Of a DNA stretch of 64,000 nucleotides, positions 28,956 to 38,284 are shown piece by piece. Each line of letters starts with the position of its first letter. The stretch's first letter is position 1. The notes below the pieces were generated by a model, which was not told where the DNA came from, ran no database searches, and saw nothing but the letters and a program-made list of their open reading frames with translations. The stretch lies in NCBI GenBank assembly GCA_963745405.1, contig CAVUWY010000002.1, positions 620,001 to 684,000 of the forward strand, given 5' to 3'. The stretch comes from C-114 sp963745405. Its GTDB lineage: Bacteria; Chloroflexota; Limnocylindria; Limnocylindrales; CSP1-4. The translations under genes and the position numbers were made by a program.

Positions 28956-29834
28956 TCAGCTCCAGCGGAGCGAGAGGCGGCCCTCTTGGCGGGCCATCCG
29001 CTCGAGGGTCGCGAGGAGCCGGCGGGCCACCCCGACGAACACGACGGTCATGACGACGAGGATCCCGGCCTCCACGTTCGGTGGCGGCGTCCCGCCGAGT
29101 CCGGGGGCGTCGACGAAGGCGAGCTGGCGCATCGCATCGAGCCCGACCGCGAGCGGGATCGTCGCGATCGCCAGGATCCCGAGCGTCCCCAGCCGCCCGA
29201 CCGGGAAGTTGAGCCCCGACACGAAGTAGACCGGCTCGACGGCGAGCTGGGTGAGGTGCCACGCCTCGCGTCCCCACATGAGGAAGAGGCTGGCCAGAAG
29301 CATCCCGAGGCCGTACAGCGCGGCGAGGGTCAGGAAGAAGACCGCGAGCAGGAGGCCCCACTGCTCGACCTGGAACTGGACGCCGTAGACGAAGGCCCCG
29401 ACGCCGAGGACGACGGCCGCCCGGACGCAGCTCATCACCATGCCGCCGACGGCCATCCCCAGGAGGATGCTCATCATGCTGACCGGGGCCGTGAAGTAGA
29501 GCTCGAGATTGCCCTGGTCCTTCTCCCAGTGGAGCTGGGCGGCCATCATCCACATGACGTTGAGCCAGAAGGCGGTCATCGCCCCGCCGAGCACGACGAA
29601 TCCGATGTACTGCGGGGGCGCGTCGAGGGCGCGGTAGACGAAGACGAAGCCCGACGTCGTGAGGAATGGCAGGAGGATCTCGAAGAAGGTCCAGCTCCGG
29701 TCGCGGAGGATCCCCGACACGCGCGGATAGGCCCGCCCGCCGATGCCCCGGATGTTCGTCATCACCTCGCGCCGGGTGTCCCAGTCGGCGGCCTCGGCCG
29801 GCGACGCGGTCGGGCGGTGGACGTAGGTGCTCAC
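28956..29834 (-). CDS. ABC-2 type transporter permease
   Basis: The 292-residue polytopic protein has ABC-2 permease features: LPFLTTSGFVFVYRAL, FWLNVMWMMAAQLHWEKDQG, LELYFTAPVSMMSILLG and YFVSGLNFPVGRLG. Together with the adjacent 320-residue permease it would make a heterodimeric channel. Its start overlaps the ATPase stop by four bases, showing tight coupling. Confidence 0.9.
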   Translation of the reverse strand: MSTYVHRPTASPAEAADWDTRREVMTNIRGIGGRAYPRVSGILRDRSWTFFEILLPFLTTSGFVFVYRALDAPPQYIGFVVLGGAMTAFWLNVMWMMAAQLHWEKDQGNLELYFTAPVSMMSILLGMAVGGMVMSCVRAAVVLGVGAFVYGVQFQVEQWGLLLAVFFLTLAALYGLGMLLASLFLMWGREAWHLTQLAVEPVYFVSGLNFPVGRLGTLGILAIATIPLAVGLDAMRQLAFVDAPGLGGTPPPNVEAGILVVMTVVFVGVARRLLATLERMARQEGRLSLRWS

Positions 29835-31018
29835 TCGCCCATCTCCTCGGGTATCGGCTCGTTCGTCTCGCGCGGCACATTCGCCGGCCGCGGATCGGCG
29901 TCCCCATTGGCGAGTCGTGTGCCGCCCCGGTCGTCCCCGGGCCGGCCGGCCGGCGGCAGGCCGTCACCGGGGGCCGCGTCGTCGAAGCCACGTCCGACGA
30001 GCTCGATGAATACGTCCTCGAGGGACGGCTCCGATTTGCGGAGCGATACGATCCGAGCGCCGAGGCCGCCGAGTGCCGCGACGACGCCGCCGAGGGCGCC
30101 GTCCTCGGCAAGGACGAGGTTCACGGCGACGGTCTGCTGCGCCTCGCCGCTGGACGCATCGCCGCCGGTCGGGATCACGGCGCTTACGACGCCGGGGAGG
30201 CGGGCAAGGACGGCCGGACCGCCGTCGAGCCGGTCGAGCTCGAACCGGAAGATCGACTCGCTCTGGACCCGCCGCTTCAGCTCGTCGGGCGTCCCGATGG
30301 CGAGGATCCGTCCGTGGTCGACGATGGCGAGGCGCTCGCACAGCTCCTCCGCCTCGGCCATGTAGTGGGTCGTGAGGAGGATCGTCCGGCCGGGCACGGC
30401 GGCTTTCCAGCTCACGACGAGCTCGCGAACGGCCCGCGCCGCGGCGACGTCGAGCCCGAGCGTCGGCTCGTCGAGGAAGAAGATCCACGGGTCGTTGAGG
30501 AGGCCCCGGGCGAAGTTCATCTTCTGGCGCTGGCCGGTCGAAAGGGTGCCGACACGCTGCTCGCGCTGCTCCTGGAGACCCACCGCCTCGATCAGCTCCT
30601 CGACCCGCTGCTGCCCCTCGCGGACGCCGAGGCCGTAGAACTGGCTGAACATCCAGAGCTGCTCACGGACCGTGAGCATCCCGTAGCCGGACTGCTCCCC
30701 GCCGGCGACCATGTTCATGATCCGGCGGAGCTGCTTGGTCTGGGTCGCGACGTCGAACCCGAAGACCCGGGCGGTCCCCTCGGACGGGAGGAGCAGCGTC
30801 GTCAGGATCTTTATGAGGGTCGTCTTGCCGGCCCCGTTCGGCCCGAGCAGGCCGAAGAACTCGCCCGGGGCGACCTCGAGGTCGATGCCGTCGAGGGCGA
30901 TCACGGGGTTGGGCTTCGTCTTGTAGATGCGACGGATCCCCCGCGCGTCGATGGCCGGCGGCGGCGTGACGGAGTCCCCTGTTCGATTCGGCCTCGCGGA
31001 GGGCGTCGCGGCGGACAC
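29831..31018 (-). CDS. ABC-2 type transporter ATP-binding protein
   Basis: The 395-residue ATPase has Walker A GPNGAGKTT (about 61-69), the signature LSTGQRQKMNFARGL, Walker B IFFLDEPTLGLD and the switch His in LLTTHYM. The C-terminal extension (about 255-340) with EPSLEDVFIELVGRGF is the DUF4162-like domain of drug and daunorubicin-type exporters. A disordered acidic/basic tail follows. Start is GTG 31016-31018. It powers the two downstream permeases; the substrate is unknown. Confidence 0.93.
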   Translation of the reverse strand: MSAATPSARPNRTGDSVTPPPAIDARGIRRIYKTKPNPVIALDGIDLEVAPGEFFGLLGPNGAGKTTLIKILTTLLLPSEGTARVFGFDVATQTKQLRRIMNMVAGGEQSGYGMLTVREQLWMFSQFYGLGVREGQQRVEELIEAVGLQEQREQRVGTLSTGQRQKMNFARGLLNDPWIFFLDEPTLGLDVAAARAVRELVVSWKAAVPGRTILLTTHYMAEAEELCERLAIVDHGRILAIGTPDELKRRVQSESIFRFELDRLDGGPAVLARLPGVVSAVIPTGGDASSGEAQQTVAVNLVLAEDGALGGVVAALGGLGARIVSLRKSEPSLEDVFIELVGRGFDDAAPGDGLPPAGRPGDDRGGTRLANGDADPRPANVPRETNEPIPEEMGE

Positions 31019-31050
31019 GGCAGGGCCTCGGGGGCAAGGGCGGGAGACGG

Positions 31051-31056
31051 AGTATA
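31051..31056 (-). promoter_or_regulatory. -10 element for the ABC exporter operon
   Basis: TATACT on the minus strand lies 32 bases before the GTG of the ATPase gene. No good -35 is visible 16-18 bases upstream. A second weaker GATACT lies about 50 bases further upstream. Confidence 0.5.
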
Positions 31057-31287
31057 GCCCCCTCGCTGGGAGGACCCGACCAGCCGCGGCAGAGTATCCG
31101 AGCCGCGTCGGAGTCGAGTCGGAGCCCCATCAGGAGCGCGCGGTGAGGAGCGGAGGCGTCCGGAACCCCCTGGGCGTCGACCTCTCGGGGCCCCGGTCGC
31201 CACGGCCGATCATGGCGGGCGCCGATGGCCGCGCCCATCGCCGGTCGACGCGGACCGGACTGGACGGATGTCGATGTCGGCCGCGTG

Positions 31288-32256
31288 TCAGGCGCTCGCT
31301 GCGACGAGGCCGGCGGCGAGCCGGCCGGCGACCTCGGCGTCGTGGACGATGAGGGCGGTGTTGGTCCGGACCGAGGCCCCGTCGGTCAGCTCGGCGAGGC
31401 GGCCGAGGAGCCATGGCGTCAGGTCCGGCCCCGCGACGCCGGCCGCATCGGCCTCGCCCAGGGCTCGCTCGATCGCGGCGCCGACCTCCTCCGGCGCGAG
31501 CGCCACCGCATCGGGGACCGGCGTGCAGACGAGGATGCCCGCCCCCAGTCCCAGGTCGAGCTGCGTCCGGACGACATCGACGACGGACGCCTCGTCGGCC
31601 ACCCACGACGGCGACGGGAACCCGCTCTGGCGGCTGTAGAAGCCCGGCAGGCCCGCCTGGCCGATCGTCACGACCGGGACGCCGCGCGTCTCGAGGTATT
31701 CGAGCGTGCGGGGGATGTCGAGGATGGCCTTCGGACCGGCGCACACGACGGCCACGGGCGTCCGGGCCAGCTCGTCGAGGTCGGCGCTCACGTCGAGTGA
31801 CGGCCGGGGGCCGTCGAACGACCCACGGTGGACGCCGCCGATCCCGCCGGTGGCGAGCACCGCGATCCCGGCCGCGTGGGCGGCGATCATCGTCGCGCTG
31901 ACCGTCGTGGCGGCCCAGCCGCCGGCTGCGAGACCTGCGGCCAGGCTCGGTCGGGCGACCTTCCGGACCGAACCCGGCTCGGCAGTCGCCAGCGCCCGGA
32001 GGGCGGCGTCGTCGAGGCCGACGAGGAGGTGCCCATCGCGGACGGCGACCGTGGCCGGCTCGGCGCCGGCGGAGCGGACGGCCGCCTCGGACGCCCGGGC
32101 GACCTCCAGATTGGCCGGGTACGGCAGGCCGTGGCTGATGAGTGTCGACTCGAGGGCGACGACGGGCCGTCCGGCGGCGAGTGCGTCCCCGACCGCCTGG
32201 GCGATCGTGAGTCGTCCGCGGAGGCCCGACGCCGCGGCCCCGGGTTCGTGGGTCAT
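31288..32256 (-). CDS. psuG: Pseudouridine-5'-phosphate glycosidase
   Basis: PsuG splits pseudouridine 5'-phosphate into uracil and ribose 5-phosphate. The 322-residue protein has the family motifs VALESTLISHGLPYPANLE, KVARPSLA, TTVSATMIAAHAAGI, VLATGGIGGVHRG, VVCAGPKAILDIPRTLEYLE and QAGLPGFYSRQSGF. TACCCT ends seven bases before ATG 32256, so the mRNA is probably leaderless. A PfkB-family kinase gene, a possible partner pseudouridine kinase, lies 2.2 kb away on the same strand beyond an opposite-strand peptidase gene. Confidence 0.93.
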   Translation of the reverse strand: MTHEPGAAASGLRGRLTIAQAVGDALAAGRPVVALESTLISHGLPYPANLEVARASEAAVRSAGAEPATVAVRDGHLLVGLDDAALRALATAEPGSVRKVARPSLAAGLAAGGWAATTVSATMIAAHAAGIAVLATGGIGGVHRGSFDGPRPSLDVSADLDELARTPVAVVCAGPKAILDIPRTLEYLETRGVPVVTIGQAGLPGFYSRQSGFPSPSWVADEASVVDVVRTQLDLGLGAGILVCTPVPDAVALAPEEVGAAIERALGEADAAGVAGPDLTPWLLGRLAELTDGASVRTNTALIVHDAEVAGRLAAGLVAASA

Positions 32257-32263
32257 GCCGGGG

Positions 32264-32269
32264 AGGGTA
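32264..32269 (-). promoter_or_regulatory. Leaderless-type -10 (TACCCT) for psuG
   Basis: TACCCT on the minus strand is followed by seven bases and then ATG. Transcription starting at the expected distance would begin one base before the start codon. Confidence 0.45.
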
Positions 32270-32314
32270 GCCCACGCGGTGCGACCGACACCTGCCGCCG
32301 ACGCCGCGTGGCGC

Positions 32315-32320
32315 TAGGCT
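32315..32320 (+). promoter_or_regulatory. Leaderless-type -10 (TAGGCT) for the S9 peptidase
   Basis: TAGGCT is followed by seven bases and ATG 32328, the same geometry as for psuG, which it faces divergently across about 45 bases. Confidence 0.45.
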
Positions 32321-32327
32321 CTGGCGG

Positions 32328-34475
32328 ATGCCCAGGCCTCGATCCTCGAGCGCGACGCGCCCACCCGTCCCGATGACACCTGCGGTCATCCGCCGCCAGG
32401 TCGTCCTCGAGGAGCACACCCTGAGCCCGGACGGAGGCTTCGCGATCGTCGTGCGCCGCTTCGTCCATGCCGACCGCTATCGGTCACACCTCTGGGTCGT
32501 GCCGCTGGTGGCCGGCCTGGGGCGGGCCCGCCGGCTGACCGACGGCGCGGTCCGGGACTCGTTCCCCCGGGTCAGCCCCGATGGCCGTCTCGTCGCCTTC
32601 CGCCGGGTGCGTCAGGCCGACGCGGAGTCGACGAACCGCCTGATGATCATGGCGGTCGCCGGCGGCGAGCCGTGGACCCCGTTGCCGGACGGTGCGACGG
32701 CGCCCTCCGTGTCGGAGCTCGCCTGGTCGCCGGATGGTGCACGGATCGCCTATACGTCGCCGGCCGGACCGCCCCGTTTCATCGTCGGCCCGGAACGGCG
32801 CCGCGACAGCGCCACCGACCCGGCAGGGTCGGATCCGCAGGTCGACACCAGCCCGGTCGCCCGCCGCATCACGAGGATCGACTGGCGCTGGGACGAGGAG
32901 GGACACCGCGATCGCTGGGATCACCTGTTCGTGATCTCGTCGGCTCGCGGTCGTCGACGGAGGCCGCGCCTCCTGACCCGCGGCGATTTCGGTGTGTCCG
33001 GCCTCGCCTGGCACCCGGACGGAACGCGGATCGCCTTCGCGGCCGACCGCGGGCCGGACGCCGACCTACGGCCGCGCCCGACGATCTGGGATGTCGCGTC
33101 CACGCCTCATACCTCCGCCGTCGCCGAGCCGCGAGAGATCCTCGCCACGGGGGGTCCGGTCGGGTCGCCGGCGTTCTCACCCGATGGTCGCTGGATCGCC
33201 GCCATCGGCTGGACCGACCCCGAGCCGTTCGACGACCGCAGTCCCGAGGTCGTCGTCGGACCCGCCGATGGCTCGGCGCCGCCGGTGCCGCTCGCCCCGA
33301 CCCTCGACCGGCCGGCCGGCGTCTGGCTCGACACGGATCTCAACGGCTGGATGAACAGCTCCCGCCCCGGACCGGCCTGGGCCGACGCGCGGACCGTGAT
33401 CGCCCTCATCACGGATCGGGGACGGAGCGTGCCGTGGCGCTTCCCGGTCGACCCGGCCGACGGGCGGCCGGCCGGCGATCCCGCGCCGATCGTCAGGGCC
33501 GATGCGGCCTGCCGGGACCTCGACGTGGCGGCGGCTTCGGAAGATCGGCCGGCCACGATCGGGGTCGTCGGCACGCTCGACGGGCGGGCCATGGAGCTCA
33601 TGACGATCGAGCACGACGAGCGTGGCCGTAGGCCGCGCCTGGTCCGCCGGACGACGATGGGATCGGCCTGGCAGGACGCCTTCATCGCGCCGGAGATGCG
33701 ACGCCACGACATCCCGGGCGCGGGCGGTCCGATCGAGACCTGGGTCGCCTCGCCGCCCGGCGCCGGGCGCCGTCGCCTGCCGACCGTCGTCGACATCCAC
33801 GGCGGACCGCTCGGAGCCTGGGCGCCTGCACCGTCCATCGAGGTGTCGATCCTCGTCTCCGCTGGCTACCGGGTGATCCTGCCCAATATCCGCGGGTCCG
33901 CCTCGTACGGCAGTGACTGGATCCGGCCCCAGCTCGGCGACTGGGGCGGGGTCGACGCCGACGACATCCACGCCGTCGTGGACCACCTCATCGGCCTCGG
34001 CCTCGTCGATCCAGGGCGGATCGGCCTCATCGGCCTGAGCTACGGCGGGTTCCTCGTCAACTGGCTCATCGCCACCTCGGACCGCTTCGGGGCGGCGATC
34101 TCGGAAGGCGGCGTGACGAATCAGGTCAACGCCTGGGCCAATTCCGACAGCGGGCCCGAGTTCGATCGGGCGGCCAAGCTCGGCGATCCCTTCTCGCGCG
34201 GCGGGATGCTCCGCCTGTGGCGCCAATCACCTTTGGCTCACGTGGCCGCCGTCCGGACGCCCCTGCTCATCTTCCAGGGAGAGGCGGACCTCCGCTGCCC
34301 GGCGGCCGACAACGAGCAATACTTCGTGGCCCTCCGTGTCCTCCGCCGAGAGGTCGAGTACATCCTCTACCCCGAAGAGTCCCACACCTTCTCGACGACC
34401 GGCCGGCCCGACCGCCGCGAGGACCGGATGACCCGGATGGTCGACTGGTTCGATCGTCACCTGCGCGGCGGCTAG
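32328..34475 (+). CDS. S9 family prolyl-oligopeptidase-like serine peptidase
   Basis: The 715-residue protein has an N-terminal beta-propeller of TolB/WD40-like blades (about 25-440, repeats such as LAWSPDGARIAYTS, LAWHPDGTRIAFAADRG and PAFSPDGRWIAAIGW) and a C-terminal alpha/beta hydrolase domain. The catalytic Ser is in GLSYGGF near 571, the Asp in QGEADLRCP near 653 and the His in PEESHTFS near 686. It should cleave short peptides, possibly acylaminoacyl- or dipeptidyl-type. No signal peptide is seen. ATG 32328 is supported by the -10; an in-frame ATG at 32373 is an alternative. Confidence 0.92.
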   Translation: MPRPRSSSATRPPVPMTPAVIRRQVVLEEHTLSPDGGFAIVVRRFVHADRYRSHLWVVPLVAGLGRARRLTDGAVRDSFPRVSPDGRLVAFRRVRQADAESTNRLMIMAVAGGEPWTPLPDGATAPSVSELAWSPDGARIAYTSPAGPPRFIVGPERRRDSATDPAGSDPQVDTSPVARRITRIDWRWDEEGHRDRWDHLFVISSARGRRRRPRLLTRGDFGVSGLAWHPDGTRIAFAADRGPDADLRPRPTIWDVASTPHTSAVAEPREILATGGPVGSPAFSPDGRWIAAIGWTDPEPFDDRSPEVVVGPADGSAPPVPLAPTLDRPAGVWLDTDLNGWMNSSRPGPAWADARTVIALITDRGRSVPWRFPVDPADGRPAGDPAPIVRADAACRDLDVAAASEDRPATIGVVGTLDGRAMELMTIEHDERGRRPRLVRRTTMGSAWQDAFIAPEMRRHDIPGAGGPIETWVASPPGAGRRRLPTVVDIHGGPLGAWAPAPSIEVSILVSAGYRVILPNIRGSASYGSDWIRPQLGDWGGVDADDIHAVVDHLIGLGLVDPGRIGLIGLSYGGFLVNWLIATSDRFGAAISEGGVTNQVNAWANSDSGPEFDRAAKLGDPFSRGGMLRLWRQSPLAHVAAVRTPLLIFQGEADLRCPAADNEQYFVALRVLRREVEYILYPEESHTFSTTGRPDRREDRMTRMVDWFDRHLRGG

Positions 34476-35491
34476 CCGAGGTCGAGCTCCTCCGGGGGCC
34501 GGCTGAGCTGGCGTGCGGCGGCCCGGTGGCCGGCGACGACGGCTCGCCGGAGCGTCGCCGGACGGTTCTGGTCCGGCGCATCCGCGGACAACCACGAGAC
34601 GAGGAAGCCGGCGTCGAAGGCGTCGCCCGCTCCGGTCGTATCGGCCGCCGCCACCGGACGGGTAGCGACCTCGAGGCGGAGGGGCGGACCGCCGGTGTCT
34701 GCCGTTGACCGCACGAGGATGGTCGCCCCGCGGGCGCCTCGCTTCACGATGGCGATCGGGGCGAGATCGAGCAGGCCGGTCGGATCCCTGTCGCCCAGCA
34801 ATGCCGCGCTCTCCGACTCGGTCGCGAAGAGGACGTCCGGCCGGATCGAGGCGACGAGCGCCAGCGCCTCCGCCCGGCCGCCGCCGAGGAGCGGCCCGCT
34901 CGAGGCGAGGTCTACGGAGATCCGCGCTCCGGCCGCTCGGCCGAGCTCCGCCGCTCGGCGCCCGGCGAGGCCGAGAGGTTCGCCGAGCAGCGAGTAGGCC
35001 GGCAGATGAACGCCGTCGACGGCCGCGAACCAGCCCGCCCGGAGATCGCCCGGCGCCAGCAAGTCCGCCGCTCCCCGATCGGCGACGAAGGAGCGCTCGC
35101 CGTCCGGAGCCACGAGGACGCCGATCCGCCCGGTGGGCAGGCCGGCAGCCCTGACGGCCCGGACTGATACTCGGTCTCGACGCAGTCGCGCCACGAGAGC
35201 CCGCCCGACCGGGTCGCGACCGACGGCGGTTATGAGCGTCGATCGGGCTCCCAGGCGAGCGAGCCAGCCGGCGGTCGTCGCTGCCGAGCCGCCCTGGCGA
35301 AGCATCACCCGACCGGGCACGTCGGTGGCGGTCTCGAGCGCCCGAGCAGGCAGCAGGACGACGTCGAGGGTCAGGTCGCCGACGACGATGGCCGACGGCG
35401 CGCCGCCCCGGCGGCGGATCGATCGGACTCGCCCGACTGGACGGACCCGCTGGGCTCGACGGACCCGTTCGACGGAGACGATGGTCGACAT
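34472..35491 (-). CDS. PfkB-family carbohydrate kinase (possible pseudouridine kinase)
   Basis: The 339-residue ribokinase-fold protein has the N-terminal AIVVGDLTLDVVLLP strand, the glycine motif LRQGGSAATTAGWLARLG and the C-terminal ATP/anion-hole motif DTTGAGDAFDAGFL, which holds the catalytic Asp. PfkB kinases phosphorylate sugars or nucleosides. Nearness to psuG suggests pseudouridine, but ribose or another sugar is equally allowed by the sequence. The ATG at 35489-35491 was chosen over an upstream in-frame ATG that would overlap the divergent GNAT gene. Its 3' end overlaps the convergent S9 gene by four bases. Confidence 0.88.
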   Translation of the reverse strand: MSTIVSVERVRRAQRVRPVGRVRSIRRRGGAPSAIVVGDLTLDVVLLPARALETATDVPGRVMLRQGGSAATTAGWLARLGARSTLITAVGRDPVGRALVARLRRDRVSVRAVRAAGLPTGRIGVLVAPDGERSFVADRGAADLLAPGDLRAGWFAAVDGVHLPAYSLLGEPLGLAGRRAAELGRAAGARISVDLASSGPLLGGGRAEALALVASIRPDVLFATESESAALLGDRDPTGLLDLAPIAIVKRGARGATILVRSTADTGGPPLRLEVATRPVAAADTTGAGDAFDAGFLVSWLSADAPDQNRPATLRRAVVAGHRAAARQLSRPPEELDLG

Positions 35492-35519
35492 CGCCGCAGC
35501 ATACGGGCAGACTCCGGCC

Positions 35520-36011
35520 GTGGAGACACCGTCGATCCGCGCCGGGACGCGGCGCGACCTGCCGTTCCTCCGCGAGATGTTCACCGCCGCGGCCAACTGG
35601 GATCCCGGAAACCCCGACCGCCCGTTCGAGGCGATCGTCGAGGAACCGCGGATGCGCGGCTACATCGCCGGCTGGGGCAGGCATGGCGACGTTGCCGTCA
35701 TCGCCGAGGCCACCGACGTACCCGTCGGGGCGGCATGGCGTCGCTTCTACTCGAGCGCCGAACCCGGCTATGGCTTCGTCTCGGAAGAGACCCCCGAGGT
35801 CTCGATCGGCGTCCGCGCGGACTGGCGGGGCCGTGGGATCGGCGGGGCGCTGCTCGAGGCCCTCGCCGACGAGGCGCGGCGCGCCGGCCTGGCGGCCCTC
35901 TCGCTGGCGGTCGAGACCGCGAATCCCGCCCTCCGGCTGTACCTCCGACAGGGCTATCGGGTCCTCCGGACCAGCGACGAGGACTACGTCCTGACGCTCG
36001 ACCTCCAGTGA
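35520..36011 (+). CDS. GNAT-family N-acetyltransferase
   Basis: This 163-residue protein begins at GTG 35520 (reading METPSIRAGTRRDLPFL). The acetyl-CoA-binding motif A appears as VSIGVRADWRGRGIGGALLEAL, followed by LSLAVETANPALRLYLRQGY, typical of GNAT motif B. It transfers acetyl groups to an unknown amine. An in-frame ATG at 35481 would add 13 residues and overlap the start of the divergent kinase gene. Confidence 0.85.
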   Translation: METPSIRAGTRRDLPFLREMFTAAANWDPGNPDRPFEAIVEEPRMRGYIAGWGRHGDVAVIAEATDVPVGAAWRRFYSSAEPGYGFVSEETPEVSIGVRADWRGRGIGGALLEALADEARRAGLAALSLAVETANPALRLYLRQGYRVLRTSDEDYVLTLDLQ

Positions 36012-36060
36012 CGGGTCGTGGACTGCCGTCGGCTTGTCGGATCGGGCCGCCGACCCGACC

Positions 36061-36066
36061 TACAAT
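36061..36066 (+). promoter_or_regulatory. -10 element of the pentose phosphate operon
   Basis: TACAAT lies 69 bases before the tkt ATG. A TTGTCG is present upstream but 21 bases away, too far for a standard -35. The next gene-free stretch is only 124 bases, so this is the natural promoter position for tkt. Confidence 0.5.
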
Positions 36067-36135
36067 GACCGGACCGCCGCCGCTCGCCCATCCCCGCGAC
36101 ACCGCGGCCGCTGACCGACCGGAGCCACGAACGAC

Positions 36136-38268
36136 ATGACCGCCACCGTCGAGAGCCTCGACTTGCTCGCCATCGATACGATCCGGACGCTCTCCATCGA
36201 CGGGGTCCAGCAGGCGAACTCCGGCCATCCCGGTGCGCCGATGGGTGCCGCGCCGATGGCCTACACGCTGTGGACCCGGTTCCTCCGCCACGCGCCGCAC
36301 GACCCGGCCTGGCCGGACCGCGACCGATTCGTCCTCTCGGCCGGCCACGCGAGCATGCTCCTCTACTCGCTCCTCCATCTCACCGGATACGACGTCTCAC
36401 TCGACGATCTCGAGCACTTCCGCCAGTGGGGCTCGCGGACGCCGGGCCATCCCGAGTACGGCCTGACCCCCGGCGTCGAGGCGACGACCGGACCGCTCGG
36501 CCAGGGCTTCGCCAACGGTGTCGGGATGGCCATCGCCGAGCGCCGCCTGGCGGCCGAGTTCGACCGGCCGGGGCACGCGATCGTCGACCACCGGGTCTTC
36601 GGCATCTGCTCGGACGGCGACCTCCAGGAGGGCATCGCCTCCGAGGCGGCGAGCCTGGCCGGGCACCTGCGGCTGGGCAAGCTCGTCTACCTCTACGACG
36701 ACAACCACATCCAGCTCGACGGTCCGACGTCGATGGCCTGGGACGAGGACGTGCTAGCGCGGTTCGACGCGTACCGCTGGCATACCCAGCGGGTCGCCGA
36801 CGGCACCGACATCGTCGCGATCGGAAGGGCCATCGAGGCGGCCATCGCCGATGAGCGACCGTCGCTTATCGCCGTCCGAACCCATATCGGCTTCGGCAGC
36901 CCGAACAAGCACGACTCCCAGAAGGCGCACGGTGCACCCCTCGGACCCGAGGAGGTCCGCCTCACCAAGCTGGCCTACGGCTGGGACCCGGACCGGACGT
37001 TCTACGTCCCGGACGAGGTCCGCCGGTCGATGGGCACGGCGGTCGATCGCGGTCGCGACCTCGTCGCCGAGTGGCAGGGCCGGCTGGACCGCTATGCGGC
37101 TACCTTCCCCGGCGAGGCGGCCGAGCTCCGTCGCCGCTGGTCGGGCGTCCAGCGCCCGGGCTGGGACGAGGTACTCAAGACGTATGCGGTCGGCGAGGAC
37201 TTCGCGACCCGCCAGGTGAGCCAGCAGTCGATCCAGGCCCTCGCCGGACCGGTCCCCGAACTGTTCGGCGGCGCCGCCGACCTGTCGGAGAGCAACCTGA
37301 CCGACGTGAAGGATGGTGGCGATTTCACCGCCGACGAGGCCGGCCGCAACCTCCGCTTCGGGGTCCGCGAGCACGGCATGGGCGGGATCACGAACGGCAT
37401 CGCCCTGCACGGCGGCTTCATCCCCTACTGCGCCACGTTCCTCCAGTTCAGCGACTACATGCGCGGCTCCGTCCGCCTTGCCGCCCTGTCGGGGCTCCAC
37501 GTCGTGTACGTCTGGACCCACGACTCGGTCGGCCTCGGCGAGGACGGGCCGACCCACCAGCCGGTCGAGCACTACGCCGCCCTGCGAGCGATCCCCAACC
37601 TGTGGTTCGTCCGACCGGGTGACGCGAACGAGGCGGCCGCCGCGTGGGCCCTCGCCGTCGAGCGACGGGGCGGGCCGGTCGCGCTCGCCCTCACCCGCCA
37701 GAAGCTGACGACCTTCGCCGAGACGGCCGACCGCGCCCGGGACGGCGTGCGCCGCGGCGGGTACGTCGTCCGCGAGTCGTCCGGCGGTCCGGGCGGGATC
37801 GACCTGATCCTCGTCGCGACGGGGTCGGAGCTGGCCCTCGCCATGGGCGCCGCGGCGAACCTCGAGGCCGAGGGGACCAGGGTCCGGGTCGTCTCGCTCC
37901 CCTGCTGGGAGGCGTTCGACGCGCAGGACGCGGCCTATCGGGACGCGGTGCTGCCGCCTGCCGTCACGACGCGGCTGTCGATCGAGGTCGGCGTGAGCCT
38001 CGGCTGGGATCGCTGGGTCGGGCCGGACGGCGCGATCATGGCCCTCGACGGGTTCGGGGCGTCGTCGCCGGCGGCGACGATCTTCGAGCACTTCGGTTTC
38101 ACGGTGGACCATGCGACCGAGGTCGCCCGTGGCGTCGCCCGGGGCACCGTCCGTGGCCGCGTGCCGGTCCCCGATCCGGGGCACCAGCCGGCCGGCCTCC
38201 GCAGTCACGGTTCGGGGAGTGGCGACGGCTCCGAGAAACCGGCAGCGCCGTCGAGCGGTGTCAACTGA
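36136..38268 (+). CDS. tkt: Transketolase
   Basis: Transketolase moves two-carbon units between pentose and hexose phosphates using thiamine diphosphate. The 710-residue protein has ANSGHPGAPMGAAPMAYTLW, the cofactor/metal motif CSDGDLQEGIASEAASLAG, the second domain start LAGPVPELFGGAADLSESN and the active-site VWTHDSVGLGEDGPTHQPVEH. A short Ser/Gly-rich tail is extra. It leads a run of same-strand genes (rpiB 16 bases on, then zwf, opcA, pgl) and works with them in the pentose phosphate pathway. Confidence 0.96.
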   Translation: MTATVESLDLLAIDTIRTLSIDGVQQANSGHPGAPMGAAPMAYTLWTRFLRHAPHDPAWPDRDRFVLSAGHASMLLYSLLHLTGYDVSLDDLEHFRQWGSRTPGHPEYGLTPGVEATTGPLGQGFANGVGMAIAERRLAAEFDRPGHAIVDHRVFGICSDGDLQEGIASEAASLAGHLRLGKLVYLYDDNHIQLDGPTSMAWDEDVLARFDAYRWHTQRVADGTDIVAIGRAIEAAIADERPSLIAVRTHIGFGSPNKHDSQKAHGAPLGPEEVRLTKLAYGWDPDRTFYVPDEVRRSMGTAVDRGRDLVAEWQGRLDRYAATFPGEAAELRRRWSGVQRPGWDEVLKTYAVGEDFATRQVSQQSIQALAGPVPELFGGAADLSESNLTDVKDGGDFTADEAGRNLRFGVREHGMGGITNGIALHGGFIPYCATFLQFSDYMRGSVRLAALSGLHVVYVWTHDSVGLGEDGPTHQPVEHYAALRAIPNLWFVRPGDANEAAAAWALAVERRGGPVALALTRQKLTTFAETADRARDGVRRGGYVVRESSGGPGGIDLILVATGSELALAMGAAANLEAEGTRVRVVSLPCWEAFDAQDAAYRDAVLPPAVTTRLSIEVGVSLGWDRWVGPDGAIMALDGFGASSPAATIFEHFGFTVDHATEVARGVARGTVRGRVPVPDPGHQPAGLRSHGSGSGDGSEKPAAPSSGVN

Positions 38269-38284
38269 CGCGAGGAGGGGACCG

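Noticed and set aside
27966..30365. A 799-codon plus-strand frame opposite the ABC transporter genes
   Set aside because: Asp/Glu/His/Arg-rich shadow of three genes whose motifs are clear on the other strand.
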